64,000 nt of DNA from Rhodonellum psychrophilum GCM71 = DSM 17998 (GTDB lineage Bacteria; Bacteroidota; Bacteroidia; Cytophagales; Cyclobacteriaceae), in NCBI RefSeq assembly GCF_000381545.1, contig NZ_KB906673.1:496001-560000 (forward strand), read 5' to 3'. Under the pieces are notes generated by a model that had not been told where the DNA came from, ran no database searches, and saw nothing but the letters and a program-made list of their open reading frames with translations. The translations under genes and the position numbers were made by a program. Positions 1 to 9,434 of the stretch are shown piece after piece (positions within the stretch are counted from its first letter, which is position 1; each line of letters starts with the position of its first letter).

Positions 1-2
1 GT

Positions 3-3000
3 GGAGAAGGTGGCAATGGCACTCGAGGTGGTAATGGCGGTAACGGAAGAATTGTCGTAACATGGACCTGTCCTTCTCCTGTTTTGACTTCAGGTATAGG
101 TTCCAATAGTCAGACGGTTTGTATTGGAACACCTATCAATAACATTACTTATGTCATCGGTGGTGCTTATGATGTGACCTTTTCTGGTTTGCCTGATGGC
201 GTAACGGGAATTTACAACAATGGGAATGTCACATTGTCGGGTACGCCCACAGTAGGTGGTACTTTCCCATATACAATCACTCCAGTAGATGGATGTGAAA
301 TCAATATGGTATATGGATCAATCTCGGTTACCCCAGACAATACTGCGGGGACGATCACACAGAATACTTTTTGTGCGGGTTCGCCTTTACCAAATGATGT
401 ATTCCAGCCGACAACCGGTGCTACCGGTTTGGGGACTCCAACTGGTCTTCCCGCAGGAGTAAGTGTTCAATTGATTTCCAATGAAATTGTTTTTACGGGC
501 ACACCAACCCAATCTGGATCTTTTCCTTATTCTATCCCCTTGACCGGTGGGTGTGGAAATGTATTTGCAACTGGCACCTTAATCATCAATGATGTCGCTG
601 TCGTTGATAACCCTGCATTGGCCGGACAGACTGTTTGTGTGGGTTCGCCTTTCACTCCCATCTCCATTAATACTGGTTTTGGCTTTACTTATCAATGGTA
701 TCTTAACACCTCAGCATCAAACACCGGAGGAACTGCCATCGCTGCTGCGATATCAGAAATTTACCTCCCCACTTCTGGTACAGTTGGAACTTCCTATTAC
801 TATGTGGAGGTATCTGGAGTCTGTGGAAATGTAGTGAAAAGTCCGGTTTCTGGAGCTCTTGTGGTCATTCCTGGAAATACGGCAAGTGCGTCATCTGGTT
901 CTCCAACGGTATGTATCAACCAACCCATTCCGAATATCAACCACACTACTACCGGAGCAACAGGAATTGGTACACCAATTGGACTGCCCTCGGGCGTTAA
1001 CGCGATCTGGAATGCAGGAGGGATTACCATCAGTGGAACGCCGAGCCAGTCTGGTCTTTTCAATTATAGCATTCCTTTGACAGGAGGCTGTGGTACGGCT
1101 AGTGCAACAGGGACGATTACAGTGAATGCCTTACCCGCCATTACAAGCCAAAATACCCCGACGCAGGCGGTCTGCATCAATTCAGCTTTTGGAGAATTGT
1201 CCATTCCACAGGAAACCGGCCTTACTTATCAATGGTTTAGAAATACTAACGCCTTAAATACAGGGGGGACCTCCATCCCAGGAGCAACGTCAGTGACTTT
1301 TATACCTCCTGCAAATACAGTGGGAACTTTGTATTATTATGTCCAAGTTTCAGGAGCATGTGGTCTTCCGGTACCAAGTGAAGTTTCAGGTGCCCAAGTT
1401 GTATATCCTTTGCCTATAATTGCTTTTGATTCACAGCCTAGCGGCAGTTTCTGCGTGGATGTGGATGTTGTTTACACCACCCAGCCGGGTCAATCCAATT
1501 ATGTTTGGACGCTTCCTGGAGTCGCCGGAACAGATTATACAATTTCCGCTGGAGGCGGTCAATCAGATAATTCCATTACCGTTCGCTGGTTAACCCCGGG
1601 TTCCAAATCCCTGGCAGTCAAATATACAAACGGAAATGGTTGTACCGCGGCCAGCCCAGTTTCCTCCAATAACCTCACCATTCAAAGGAATACCTTTTCC
1701 GCATCTATTCCGACACTTCCAAGTGTCTGTGTGAATACGGAGCTATCCGCAGTGACAATCAATACTACCTTAGCCACTGGAATAGGAACTCCCACGGGAT
1801 TGCCTCCTGGAGTGACCGTTTCATTTTCAGGAAATTCCATTTCCATTGGAGGTACACCGACAACTGCCGGAACATTTAATTACAGTATACCTTTGACAGG
1901 AGGTTGCGGAACAGTGAACGCAACGGGCACCTTAGTGGTAACTCCAGTGTATGAAATACGGACAACAACCTCCGTATCCCCGAGTTTTGGTGGGGGAGCG
2001 GCTTCCATTACCATAAGGGGGGATGTGGCCTCCTTACCCAATGGTGCCTATACGGTCACCTATCAATTGGGTCTTGCCAATTCAGGTGGCCCCTTCACCA
2101 CTACCGTCAATGTTGTAAATGGTATCGGTACTTTTAATTCAGTTGCCATTATTAATGAAGACCTTACTTCCCTGGAAATTTTGAGCCTGAGGAGACCAAC
2201 GGATAGTTGTACGGTTCCAATTAGTGAAAGAAACATCACTTTCTTTGGTGTTTGCGCTGCGGTATACGAAGAGGATGGATTATTTTATGTTCCAGCTGGG
2301 ATTACGGATATCACAGTAAAAGTTTGGGGCGGTGGGGGAAAAGGAGGAAATTCAACGAATTCTGCAGGTGGCGGTGGTGGTGGCGGTGGCGGTTATTCCA
2401 TAAGTACAATTTCAGTTGCACCAGGTCAGACAGTTAGAGTCGTGGTGGGTGATGGAGGAAATACTGCTTCACCAGTTGGAGGTGTATCCTTCGTAACTAA
2501 AAGTGAATTGAATGACTTAAATTTAGCATCAGTTTATGCCGATGGGGGTAATCCGGGATCTGCCGGAAGTGTAGGTGTCGGCGGTACAGGAAATGGAGAA
2601 AATGGTTTCGACGGAACCTTGAATCAGGGGAATTTATCTAACGGTGGAAATGGAGGCCGGGGAGGTGGAAATGGAGGGTTAGGAGGCAGTGGCGCACAAG
2701 GTTCAGGAAATGACAACAATAGTACACCCGGGCTAGTTCGTGGGGGCGGTGGTGGAGGAGCGAGGGGAAATGGTAGAATAGGTGCAAACGGTGGCAAAGG
2801 TTTGGTCATTATATCATATTCTTGTCCTCCAATATCGCCTGATAAATGTTTTGAGGTGGTGGATGATGGTGCAAAAACTGGGAATACAATCATAAAATTT
2901 ACTTGTGCCGAAAATGAATGGATTGCTCCCACCGGCTTGCTGGATTTCACCGTAGTTTCCATAGGTGGTGGTGGTGGTGGTGGTATGGGTAACACCGGTG

Positions 3001-4334
3001 GAGGTGGTGGTGCTGGTGGATTAAGTTCTTCTACTGTTTTTACCAATAATCCTATCGGAATGGAGGCCAATACTACTTTCAATATTAAAGTAGGGCAGGG
3101 AGGAGTTGGGGCGGATAATATGAGTACAAGGGGGACAAGTGGAGATAGTTCCGTGGTTTCTGGCAATGTAGATGGGAACAGTATTAATGTATCTTCTCCA
3201 GGTGGAGGGGGTGGCGGTTCTTTTAATGCGTCAAATCCCGCGAACGGTGGCGCTGGGGCATCCGGCGGCGGTGGGGCATTTTACAATTCAAGTCCTAATT
3301 ACCAAGGCGCAGGGGGAGCAGGCACTGCAGGAATGGGTTTTAATGGAGGTATTGGAGGTGCGAAGGAATTTGATAACGATCCAAACAAAGGTGCTGCTTC
3401 TGGAGGTGGGGGTGGCGGTGCAGGTGGTCCAGGAGGAACAGGAACTGCAAACGGGGCCGGTACAGCATTTGGTGGAATTGGAGGAAATGGAATGGTTTAC
3501 AATTTGTTTGGAACCTTGATTCGCTATGGTGGTGGTGGTGGAGGTATTGGATATAATTTTAATGGGAATCCTGAAAACCCTGGATTGGGCGGTATCGCTG
3601 GTGGTGTTCGTGTTGGTGGTGATGGAAGTGCAAGCGGTGCAGGATTGCCGGGGCTACCCGAAACGGGTTCAGGTGGTGGCGCTGGACCAGGAGGTGGTGG
3701 ACAAGGCGGATCCGGTGTTGTTTTCATTGTTTATGAAAACTTCCGAATCCTCCCTGTCGAATACATTTTCATCAAAGCCGAGTACCTGCATGAAGATAGA
3801 CTGGCAGAAATTACTTGGGCGACTGCCAAGGAATGGGAAAATTCACATTTCGAAGTGGAACGGTCTTTTCAAAATATCAACAATTGGGAAGCGGTTGGGA
3901 AAGTTGACGGTATGGGATATTCTGACGAACCGGCTTATTATAATTTTGAGGACAAAAATTTACCCTTGACCGGCGGGACGGTTTATTATAGACTCAAACA
4001 AGTCGGCTTCTCTGGGAAAATGGATTATTCAAAAGTCCTGTCCGTAAGGATACCGGCACTTCAATTCACACAGGGTGTATGGAGGGCTTACCCTAACCCT
4101 ACTGATGGAGAACAGCTCAGGATCAGTCTTATGGACAGAAATCAGTATGATGACGAACCCATTACTTTTAGAATAATTCATCCCATGAGTCAAACTGTTG
4201 ATAAGTCAGTCAGAAATGAGTCAGAAATGAACGAAATTCTTAGCCAAGTAGCCAAGCGTGTTCCAAGAGGCGTTTTTGTGGTGGAAATCAAATGGGGTCA
4301 AAAAATTGAACACATCAAAGTGCTGAAAAAGTAG
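3..4334 (+). CDS. Giant secreted Ig-like/glycine-rich surface protein with T9SS sorting tail (5' truncated)
   Basis: The reading frame is open to the left edge, so this is the C-terminal part (about 1440 residues) of a longer protein. In order: the end of one Gly-rich segment; five or more Ig-like or PKD-like repeats of roughly 90 residues (to about residue 640 counted from the edge), several sharing the signature FNYSIPLTGGCG followed by ATGT; two long Gly-rich domains, each opening with a beta segment like ITDITVKVWGGGG and closing with a VVFIVY or LVIISY-type strand; then a C-terminal T9SS type A sorting domain with YPNPTDGE and a final IEHIKVLKK. Expected route is Sec export, then T9SS passage over the outer membrane and anchoring at the cell surface. 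A role in adhesion or gliding is inference. No upstream context is visible. TTG codons inside the frame, for example at 84, are not credible starts. Confidence 0.85.
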   Translation, partial: GEGGNGTRGGNGGNGRIVVTWTCPSPVLTSGIGSNSQTVCIGTPINNITYVIGGAYDVTFSGLPDGVTGIYNNGNVTLSGTPTVGGTFPYTITPVDGCEINMVYGSISVTPDNTAGTITQNTFCAGSPLPNDVFQPTTGATGLGTPTGLPAGVSVQLISNEIVFTGTPTQSGSFPYSIPLTGGCGNVFATGTLIINDVAVVDNPALAGQTVCVGSPFTPISINTGFGFTYQWYLNTSASNTGGTAIAAAISEIYLPTSGTVGTSYYYVEVSGVCGNVVKSPVSGALVVIPGNTASASSGSPTVCINQPIPNINHTTTGATGIGTPIGLPSGVNAIWNAGGITISGTPSQSGLFNYSIPLTGGCGTASATGTITVNALPAITSQNTPTQAVCINSAFGELSIPQETGLTYQWFRNTNALNTGGTSIPGATSVTFIPPANTVGTLYYYVQVSGACGLPVPSEVSGAQVVYPLPIIAFDSQPSGSFCVDVDVVYTTQPGQSNYVWTLPGVAGTDYTISAGGGQSDNSITVRWLTPGSKSLAVKYTNGNGCTAASPVSSNNLTIQRNTFSASIPTLPSVCVNTELSAVTINTTLATGIGTPTGLPPGVTVSFSGNSISIGGTPTTAGTFNYSIPLTGGCGTVNATGTLVVTPVYEIRTTTSVSPSFGGGAASITIRGDVASLPNGAYTVTYQLGLANSGGPFTTTVNVVNGIGTFNSVAIINEDLTSLEILSLRRPTDSCTVPISERNITFFGVCAAVYEEDGLFYVPAGITDITVKVWGGGGKGGNSTNSAGGGGGGGGGYSISTISVAPGQTVRVVVGDGGNTASPVGGVSFVTKSELNDLNLASVYADGGNPGSAGSVGVGGTGNGENGFDGTLNQGNLSNGGNGGRGGGNGGLGGSGAQGSGNDNNSTPGLVRGGGGGGARGNGRIGANGGKGLVIISYSCPPISPDKCFEVVDDGAKTGNTIIKFTCAENEWIAPTGLLDFTVVSIGGGGGGGMGNTGGGGGAGGLSSSTVFTNNPIGMEANTTFNIKVGQGGVGADNMSTRGTSGDSSVVSGNVDGNSINVSSPGGGGGGSFNASNPANGGAGASGGGGAFYNSSPNYQGAGGAGTAGMGFNGGIGGAKEFDNDPNKGAASGGGGGGAGGPGGTGTANGAGTAFGGIGGNGMVYNLFGTLIRYGGGGGGIGYNFNGNPENPGLGGIAGGVRVGGDGSASGAGLPGLPETGSGGGAGPGGGGQGGSGVVFIVYENFRILPVEYIFIKAEYLHEDRLAEITWATAKEWENSHFEVERSFQNINNWEAVGKVDGMGYSDEPAYYNFEDKNLPLTGGTVYYRLKQVGFSGKMDYSKVLSVRIPALQFTQGVWRAYPNPTDGEQLRISLMDRNQYDDEPITFRIIHPMSQTVDKSVRNESEMNEILSQVAKRVPRGVFVVEIKWGQKIEHIKVLKK

Positions 4335-4480
4335 GTGCATTATTTCAATAATTTAGCAGACCTTATTTCTGATTTTTTTTATCTGAAGTCATAAGAGATG
4401 ATTCAGGATTAAATCTGTCCGACGTAACAATGGAAACAGTCCCGATTTTTTGACCTTAAGATTTCTGATCCAAAATGAAA

Positions 4481-4655
4481 TTTAACCCGTTATATGCATT
4501 ATAAATATAATTTCAGGATACAAATTTTAGATAAAGAGATGTTTGTGTAATGTTTTTGGCTTCACTACCTACGTGAGATGCCTTATTTTCCAAAAAGCCT
4601 AATTTTCTTGCAGTTTCAACTCTTTTAGGAAATCTACTGCATATTTCGGGTTTAA
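4481..4655. repeat. Dispersed ~175-bp intergenic repeat, copy A
   Basis: This begins TTTAACCCGTTATATGCATT and ends TGCATATTTCGGGTTTAA, so the ends are inverted repeats of the form AAACCCG-n-ATGCA. It shares internal blocks with the other copies, such as ATGCCTTATTTTC and CTAATTTTCTTGCAGTTTCAA. It is head-to-tail with copy B, and the two share the CGGGTTTAACCCG junction. It has no ORF and no transposase. It resembles a MITE or another nonautonomous intergenic repeat. Confidence 0.75.
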
Positions 4656-4824
4656 CCCGTTTTATTCCCAGCGAACTCAATTCAAGATTGTAATTGACTA
4701 ATAATCAAATAGGTGTTGACTATTTATGAATTCACCTCATTGGTGTCAGAAATTAGTCTCCCAACCCTCTGATTTTTTGCAGTGTTTATACCCTTAAAAG
4801 CCTAATGCACACTTCGGGTTTAAG
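4651..4824. repeat. Dispersed ~175-bp intergenic repeat, copy B
   Basis: This is the second tandem unit, from TTTAACCCGTTTTATTCCC to ATGCACACTTCGGGTTTAAG. Its middle matches copy C closely: AATTCAA, ACTRATAATCAA, TAGGT-TTGACTATTT and ATTGGTGTC occur in the same order and spacing. The rest of the 4335-5002 interval, about 145 bases before copy A and the stretch after 4825, holds no gene that I can see. Confidence 0.75.
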
Positions 4825-4909
4825 GAAATTCCCCAAATTGATTTTTTCTCAGCAGATATTATGATCACAATTTATTTTAATCTGAAGACCAAATTTTATC
4901 TACAGTATC

Positions 4910-4950
4910 TATCTATATCTAAAATTATATTTTAATTTTAGATATAGATA
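4910..4950. promoter_or_regulatory. 18-bp perfect inverted repeat upstream of beta-propeller lipoprotein gene
   Basis: The arms 4910-4927 (starting TATCTATATCTAAAA) and 4933-4950 (ending AGATATAGATA) are exact reverse complements around a 5-base loop. The hairpin lies 52 bases before the ATG at 5003. It is AT-only apart from four G/C positions and has no terminal T-run, so it fits an operator or 5'-UTR structure better than a terminator. No regulator is known for it. Confidence 0.5.
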
Positions 4951-5002
4951 CTCTAATTTATTTTGAACACAATAAAAAGTAATTTAAACTAACATTTCTG
5001 TA

Positions 5003-6625
5003 ATGAGAAAAATTTATCTGATTTTTGCAATGTCCTTTGCCTTCTTGATGGGCTGTAATCCTGATGGGGAAAATCCCTCCAGCCAACAGAATATTTTAAT
5101 CAGCACTGATGAACTGGCCCTGAATGCAAGGGTAAGTTTAGATGGTGCCGGCGTTATTGGGATTTTGGATCCAAATGTCGCTTCGGGACGAACCGCCGAG
5201 GTAGCCAATGCAATTCCCATGATCTTGGTGGCCCAAGTGGAGGCCCCAAGAGAAAATGGAAAAACGCTTAAGGCCACTCATGTCGACATTTCCGGTGATT
5301 ATGCTTTTGTGGGTTATAATCTTGAGGGAGAAGAATACCTGGGTGCAGTTGAAATCTACGATATTTCTGTCCTGACCAAACCTAAAATCACCAGCCAAGC
5401 CATTTTCAAGAATGCAGACATCAGTTCACTGGAGATCGTGAATGGAAAGCTGTATATCGCCGCTGCCTTTGATGTGGATGCTGAGCCTGGTATTTCCAGT
5501 CCTGCCCAATTGGTGACCGTCAATGTAGCCAATGGTAAGTTTACTTCAGATTTTGTCAAAAGTCAGTTGGAAGGCTTTGTGGCGACCAGTGTCAGCAAAA
5601 CCAACAATCACGTGGCTGTAACCAGCGGAAGCAATGGCGTTGTGGCACTTTTTGACAATGATCAAAAAAAGATTGCCGAACTGGCAATTTCAGATTTGAG
5701 GGCGACAAAGTACGGCAACAATGTTTTGGCGGTATTGTCCGGTACTGAAGGGATCCAAATCCTGAATGCTGAAAACCTTTCACCGATCAATAAAATAGCC
5801 ACCGTTCAGGACGTTCCACAAGCCAAAAGAACCCTGGATATGGGGCCAGATGTATTGTTTGCCGCAGAAGGATCAAATGGAGCCGGGATGTATAAATTGC
5901 CTTCCGGTGAATTGATCAAGAAATTTCCCATTGCCATGAAGCCTGAGGGATTGGCGTCTGATGAGATCGTGACCAATGCAATTTCTTTTGATAGCAACTT
6001 ATTGTTTATGGCCAACGGTGGAGCAGGATTGGGCCTGATGGATCTTACTGACTTGGACAATATTGTCTCCTTGGGTGTGGTGGATTTAAGTGGCTCTTCC
6101 AATTTTGTAAAATACCACAACGGACACTTGTTTGTGGCGACTGGTGCTGGAGGCCTTCAGATTTTGGAATTAAGCAAGGTGCAAGAAATACCTCTGCCAG
6201 GGATTTCATGTGAAAATGTAACGCCTTATACAGGAAACGCCAATCTCAATGTAAACTCAAATGACAACTTCCGGTATTCGGGGTCTGCATCTTTCCAAAA
6301 TGTAAACATTGGAGGAAACTTGCTTTTTTGTGGTTCGATGGCTGTTCAAAACAACATGAACTTGAATAGCAACGGTGTTTTTGAGATGAACGGTACTTTT
6401 GCCTTCGGACAATACCAAAAGAACAATACCCTATCCATCAACAGCAATGCTGTCTTGAGAATTTCTGGATCCGCTGTTTTCTATGGGGATCTTAACCTCA
6501 ACAGTGGAGCAACCATTGAATTTGTGGGTTCGGGAAACAGCATCACTATCTATGGTCAAGTGAGAAAAGGAAACAATGTCACCATTACCGGTAATTTTAC
6601 CGATACCGAAGGAAAGTTAAAATAG
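5003..6625 (+). CDS. Lipoprotein: LVIVD-type beta-propeller fused to Asn-rich repeat domain
   Basis: A 540-residue protein starting with a lipoprotein signal (lipobox LMGC, Cys18), so the mature form is probably anchored in the outer membrane. Residues about 70-390 contain repeated propeller blades with ISGDYAFVGYN, IVNGKLYIAAA and YHNGHLFVATG-like strands, typical of LVIVD-repeat proteins. From about residue 400 the sequence changes to short repeats (LNVNSNDNF, MNLNSNGVF, LSINSNAVL, LNLNSGATI), which look like a beta-solenoid. The substrate or partner is unknown. It appears monocistronic: the hairpin at 4910-4950 precedes it and a strong terminator follows at 6632. Confidence 0.8.
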   Translation: MRKIYLIFAMSFAFLMGCNPDGENPSSQQNILISTDELALNARVSLDGAGVIGILDPNVASGRTAEVANAIPMILVAQVEAPRENGKTLKATHVDISGDYAFVGYNLEGEEYLGAVEIYDISVLTKPKITSQAIFKNADISSLEIVNGKLYIAAAFDVDAEPGISSPAQLVTVNVANGKFTSDFVKSQLEGFVATSVSKTNNHVAVTSGSNGVVALFDNDQKKIAELAISDLRATKYGNNVLAVLSGTEGIQILNAENLSPINKIATVQDVPQAKRTLDMGPDVLFAAEGSNGAGMYKLPSGELIKKFPIAMKPEGLASDEIVTNAISFDSNLLFMANGGAGLGLMDLTDLDNIVSLGVVDLSGSSNFVKYHNGHLFVATGAGGLQILELSKVQEIPLPGISCENVTPYTGNANLNVNSNDNFRYSGSASFQNVNIGGNLLFCGSMAVQNNMNLNSNGVFEMNGTFAFGQYQKNNTLSINSNAVLRISGSAVFYGDLNLNSGATIEFVGSGNSITIYGQVRKGNNVTITGNFTDTEGKLK

Positions 6626-6631
6626 TAGGGA

Positions 6632-6664
6632 AAGGGCTCAGATTGGTAAATCTGAGCCCTTTTC
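6632..6664 (+). terminator. Rho-independent terminator after the propeller lipoprotein
   Basis: The stem AGGGCTCAGATT pairs with AATCTGAGCCCT across a short GGTA-type loop and is followed by TTTTCATTT. It starts a few bases after the TAG stop at 6623-6625. Confidence 0.85.
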
Positions 6665-6758
6665 ATTTACATGACTTCAAGAGGGAGTTTTTTCGAACAA
6701 TTGATTCTAGGTCTTTGGTCTGATATTTGAATACTGCTATTAAATAACAATTGACAAT

Positions 6759-6959
6759 ATGAAAAAGACAGTATACGTATTCATGATACTTGGTTTGGGA
6801 TTTTTAGGCGCTTGTGGTTCTGAGAAAACCACAGAAGTCAAAGAAGTCAAAGAGGTAACAGTTGAAAAAGACAGTAAAACTGAAATCAAGTTCAACACCA
6901 AAGACAAGGATGTAAAGGTGAAGACCAAAAAAATCGATGTCGAAATAAATGGCAACTAG
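6759..6959 (+). CDS. Small charged lipoprotein (66 aa)
   Basis: The short protein has a clear lipoprotein signal (MKKTVYVFMILGLGFLGAC, Cys19). The mature part is about 47 residues and is almost entirely Lys, Glu, Asp, Val and Thr, with a VKEVKEV duplication followed by IKFNTKDKDVKVKTKKIDV, an alternating beta-type pattern. I recognise no family. It is probably a small periplasmic or outer-membrane lipoprotein. The neighbouring terminator supports an independent gene. Confidence 0.7.
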   Translation: MKKTVYVFMILGLGFLGACGSEKTTEVKEVKEVTVEKDSKTEIKFNTKDKDVKVKTKKIDVEINGN

Positions 6960-6969
6960 AAAAAATAAA

Positions 6970-7007
6970 AAAAAGGCCGGGTATACATACCACCCGGCCT
7001 TTTTTTG
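6970..7007 (+). terminator. Rho-independent terminator after small lipoprotein
   Basis: GGCCGGG (6975-6981) pairs with CCCGGCC (6993-6999), flanked by an A-run before and a T-run after. This layout can act on both strands. It sits between the lipoprotein stop and repeat copy C. Confidence 0.9.
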
Positions 7008-7015
7008 TGCCTTTT

Positions 7016-7191
7016 TTTAACCCGTTTTATGCATGATGAATTCAATTCAATAATGTAATTTACTGATAATCAATTAGGTATTGACTATTTTTAACTTCGC
7101 TCTATTGGTGTCGGCAATTATTCTCCCAATAGTCTGATTTTCTTGTAGTTTCAACCCCATATGGAAACCTATTGCATATTTTGGGTTTTAT
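7016..7191. repeat. Dispersed ~175-bp intergenic repeat, copy C
   Basis: This runs from TTTAACCCGTTTTATGCATG to ATTGCATATTTTGGGTTTTA, with the inverted AAACCC/TGCA ends of the other copies. Its right end lies directly against the serS stop codon (7192-7194), so the repeat occupies the whole space between the terminator and serS. Confidence 0.75.
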
Positions 7192-8463
7192 CTAAATCAT
7201 GTCAAATCCTAAATAAGGAATCAACACTTTTGGCATATTGATGCCATCTTCGATTTGGTTGTTTTCCAGAATGGCTGCCACGATCCTAGGCAAGGCCAAG
7301 GCACTTCCATTCAAGGTATGCGCCAGCTGGGGTTTCTTGTCTTCCCCCCTAAATCTCAACTTCAGCCTGTTGGCTTGGTAAGTCTCAAAATTGCTGACAG
7401 AACTCACTTCTAGCCATCTGTCCTGACCGGCAGAATAGACTTCCATGTCGTATGTCAGGGCTGACGTAAAGCCCATATCTCCTCCGCAGAGTCTCAAAAC
7501 CCTATAGGGAAGTTCCAGTTTTTGGAGCAATCCCTGCACATATTGGCTCATTTCCTCCAGCACTTCATAGGATTTGTCCGGATGGACCACCTGAACGATT
7601 TCCACTTTGTCAAATTGGTGTAACCTGTTGAGTCCACGGACATGGGCTCCCCAGCTTCCGGCTTCCCTTCTGAAGCAGGGTGTATGCCCAACATTCATGA
7701 TCGGCAATTCCACCTCGTTGAGGATCACATCCCGGTAAAGGTTGGTGATGGGCACCTCTCCCGTTGGGATCAGGTACAGTTTGTCAGCGGTAGCTTCGTA
7801 CATTTGACCTTCCTTATCAGGCAACTGACCCGTGCCGTAGCCAGAGTCCTCATTGACCAAAATTGGAGGTTGAATCTCGATAAAGCCTGCTTTTATGGCC
7901 TCATCCAAGAAAAAATTAATCAGTGCCCGCTGAAGACGCGCACCCCTTCCTTTGTAAACTGGAAAACCAGCTCCTGCGATTTTGACACCAAGGTCAAAAT
8001 CAATGATGTCATATTTTTTGATCAATTCCCAATGGGGAAGTTTTCCTTCAAAGAGTTCGGGGATTTCTCCATGTTCGAAAACAATCTCGTTGTCATCTGC
8101 GGATTTTCCGGATGGGACGGAATAATGTGGGACGTTTGGAAGCGTATACAAAAGTTGTTTCAAATCCTCTTCGTAATTGGAGTAGGTATCTTCCAACAAT
8201 TTGATCTGTTCCTTGATTTCCGTTGTCCGGGATTTGATTTTTTCGGCCTCTTCCTTTTTTCCTTCTCGGAGTAAGGCTCCGATTTCTTTGGACGTGCTGT
8301 TGGATTCTGCCTGCAATCGGTCCCTTTCCACTTGGGTTTCCTTCCGGTTCTTGTCCAATTCCAACACCTGATGAAGGGCGGCTTCCGCATGAGGGAAATT
8401 GCGTTTTTGCAAACCTTCCAACACGGTTTCGAAGTGGTCTCTAATGGTATTTACTAATAACAT
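7192..8463 (-). CDS. serS: Seryl-tRNA synthetase
   Basis: This cytoplasmic class II aminoacyl-tRNA synthetase charges tRNA-Ser (and tRNA-Sec where present) with serine. The 423-residue length is normal. The N-terminal tRNA-binding coiled-coil arm covers about residues 30-105 (Glu/Lys-rich). Motif 2 is visible as CFRREAGSWGAHVRGLNR and motif 3 as HTLNGSALALPRIVAAILEN near the C-terminus. The start is the ATG at 8463 (MLLVNTIRDHFETVLEGLQKR), which fits the family. The gene is flanked by a repeat on its 3' side and by a lipoprotein gene upstream on the same strand, 127 bases away. Confidence 0.97.
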   Translation of the reverse strand: MLLVNTIRDHFETVLEGLQKRNFPHAEAALHQVLELDKNRKETQVERDRLQAESNSTSKEIGALLREGKKEEAEKIKSRTTEIKEQIKLLEDTYSNYEEDLKQLLYTLPNVPHYSVPSGKSADDNEIVFEHGEIPELFEGKLPHWELIKKYDIIDFDLGVKIAGAGFPVYKGRGARLQRALINFFLDEAIKAGFIEIQPPILVNEDSGYGTGQLPDKEGQMYEATADKLYLIPTGEVPITNLYRDVILNEVELPIMNVGHTPCFRREAGSWGAHVRGLNRLHQFDKVEIVQVVHPDKSYEVLEEMSQYVQGLLQKLELPYRVLRLCGGDMGFTSALTYDMEVYSAGQDRWLEVSSVSNFETYQANRLKLRFRGEDKKPQLAHTLNGSALALPRIVAAILENNQIEDGINMPKVLIPYLGFDMI

Positions 8464-8590
8464 AATCCTTTGTTAATATGCCTGTTTGAAGTGTAAAGAT
8501 AAGGATGTTCCACAAAATGAAACTGTATTTGAGCATTGGATTGGTTTCTAAAAAAACAATTAGGCCTTCAAAGCCGGGTAAACCTTGAAT

Positions 8591-9358
8591 TTACTCGATG
8601 ATGATTGTTTTGCTCACTCTTGAGAATGCGCCATCCAATTCCTTTCCATCTTTCCTAACTAGGTTTACATACAGCCTGTATTCTCCCTTGGGGAGGTTGG
8701 CCACTCTTACTGGAGTCATTTCCTCTATTTCGTAGGAAAATTCATTCACGCTAATTTGGACTTTGAGTCCATCTGCTTTCATGTCTCCACCGACCACCAA
8801 AAAATCGATGATCACTTCCTGTTCCGGACTGTAGCTTTGTTGGTTTTTGGGAAGATTCAGAAAGACGGAAGGTTCGGCGAAATAGGGGAATGCCCTTGTG
8901 TCACCGACCGTAAAATCCCTGTCGATATAATTCCCGAACTCTTTTAAGGCAAGGCCTTCAGGATCGATCAAATAGGCGACAGCCCTATAGGTGCCTTCCT
9001 TTAGCTCTCTTTGGAAAATAGGCATGTTGTACCCAATCGGATCTCCCGAATTCAAGATCAAATTCAACTGAAACCCACTCAATCCTTCGGCAAAGGGATA
9101 GTTTTTTATGTTGAATTCGAAGGGGACTTTTCCAGGCCTAAAGCTTTGATTGCTCAGAGGGGTGTACATTTCGATGATGGCATCCGGATAATCGTTTTTC
9201 TCCTCGTAATGGAAAAAACTGATTTCAGGTAATACCAAGGAAATACTATCAGCAGTTTCGTGGGTAATAATAGTTTCTTTTTTTCTCTCCCTTTTGGAAT
9301 CGCAGGAATAGGATAAAAGTAGAATCGACAGCAAAAGAGAAAGGCTTGTTTTGTTCAT
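8591..9358 (-). CDS. Putative lipoprotein with two beta-sandwich segments, function unknown
   Basis: A 255-residue protein with a lipoprotein signal (MNKTSLSLLLSILLLSYSC, Cys19), so probably periplasmic or outer-membrane anchored. Two Ig-like beta segments are suggested: about residues 65-150 (FRPGKVPFEFNIKNYP, GTYRAVAYLIDPEG) and about 165-253 (YSPEQEVIIDFLVVGG, LPKGEYRLYVNLVRKDGK). The second resembles domains that bind or present ligands by a tight-turn 'GEYxLxV' strand. I recognise no named family. It is read in the same direction as serS, and the 127-base spacing allows but does not prove co-transcription. Confidence 0.75.
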   Translation of the reverse strand: MNKTSLSLLLSILLLSYSCDSKRERKKETIITHETADSISLVLPEISFFHYEEKNDYPDAIIEMYTPLSNQSFRPGKVPFEFNIKNYPFAEGLSGFQLNLILNSGDPIGYNMPIFQRELKEGTYRAVAYLIDPEGLALKEFGNYIDRDFTVGDTRAFPYFAEPSVFLNLPKNQQSYSPEQEVIIDFLVVGGDMKADGLKVQISVNEFSYEIEEMTPVRVANLPKGEYRLYVNLVRKDGKELDGAFSRVSKTIIIE

Positions 9359-9434
9359 GGGTTAAAGGGTAATCCGCTAAAGTTATTTAAATTTAGTTTA
9401 AAATAGCTTACCTTTCGGTATAAATTATACCCTT

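Noticed and set aside
2330-3720. DNA tandem repeats (GGTGGTGGT runs) as a CRISPR or minisatellite
   Set aside because: They are short codon-phase Gly runs inside the coding frame; there is no regular repeat-spacer structure.
2624-3727. Long minus-strand and alternate-frame open frames across the Gly-rich region (Pro-rich translations)
   Set aside because: They are the reverse reading of GGN codons in the plus-strand gene; low complexity and no start context.
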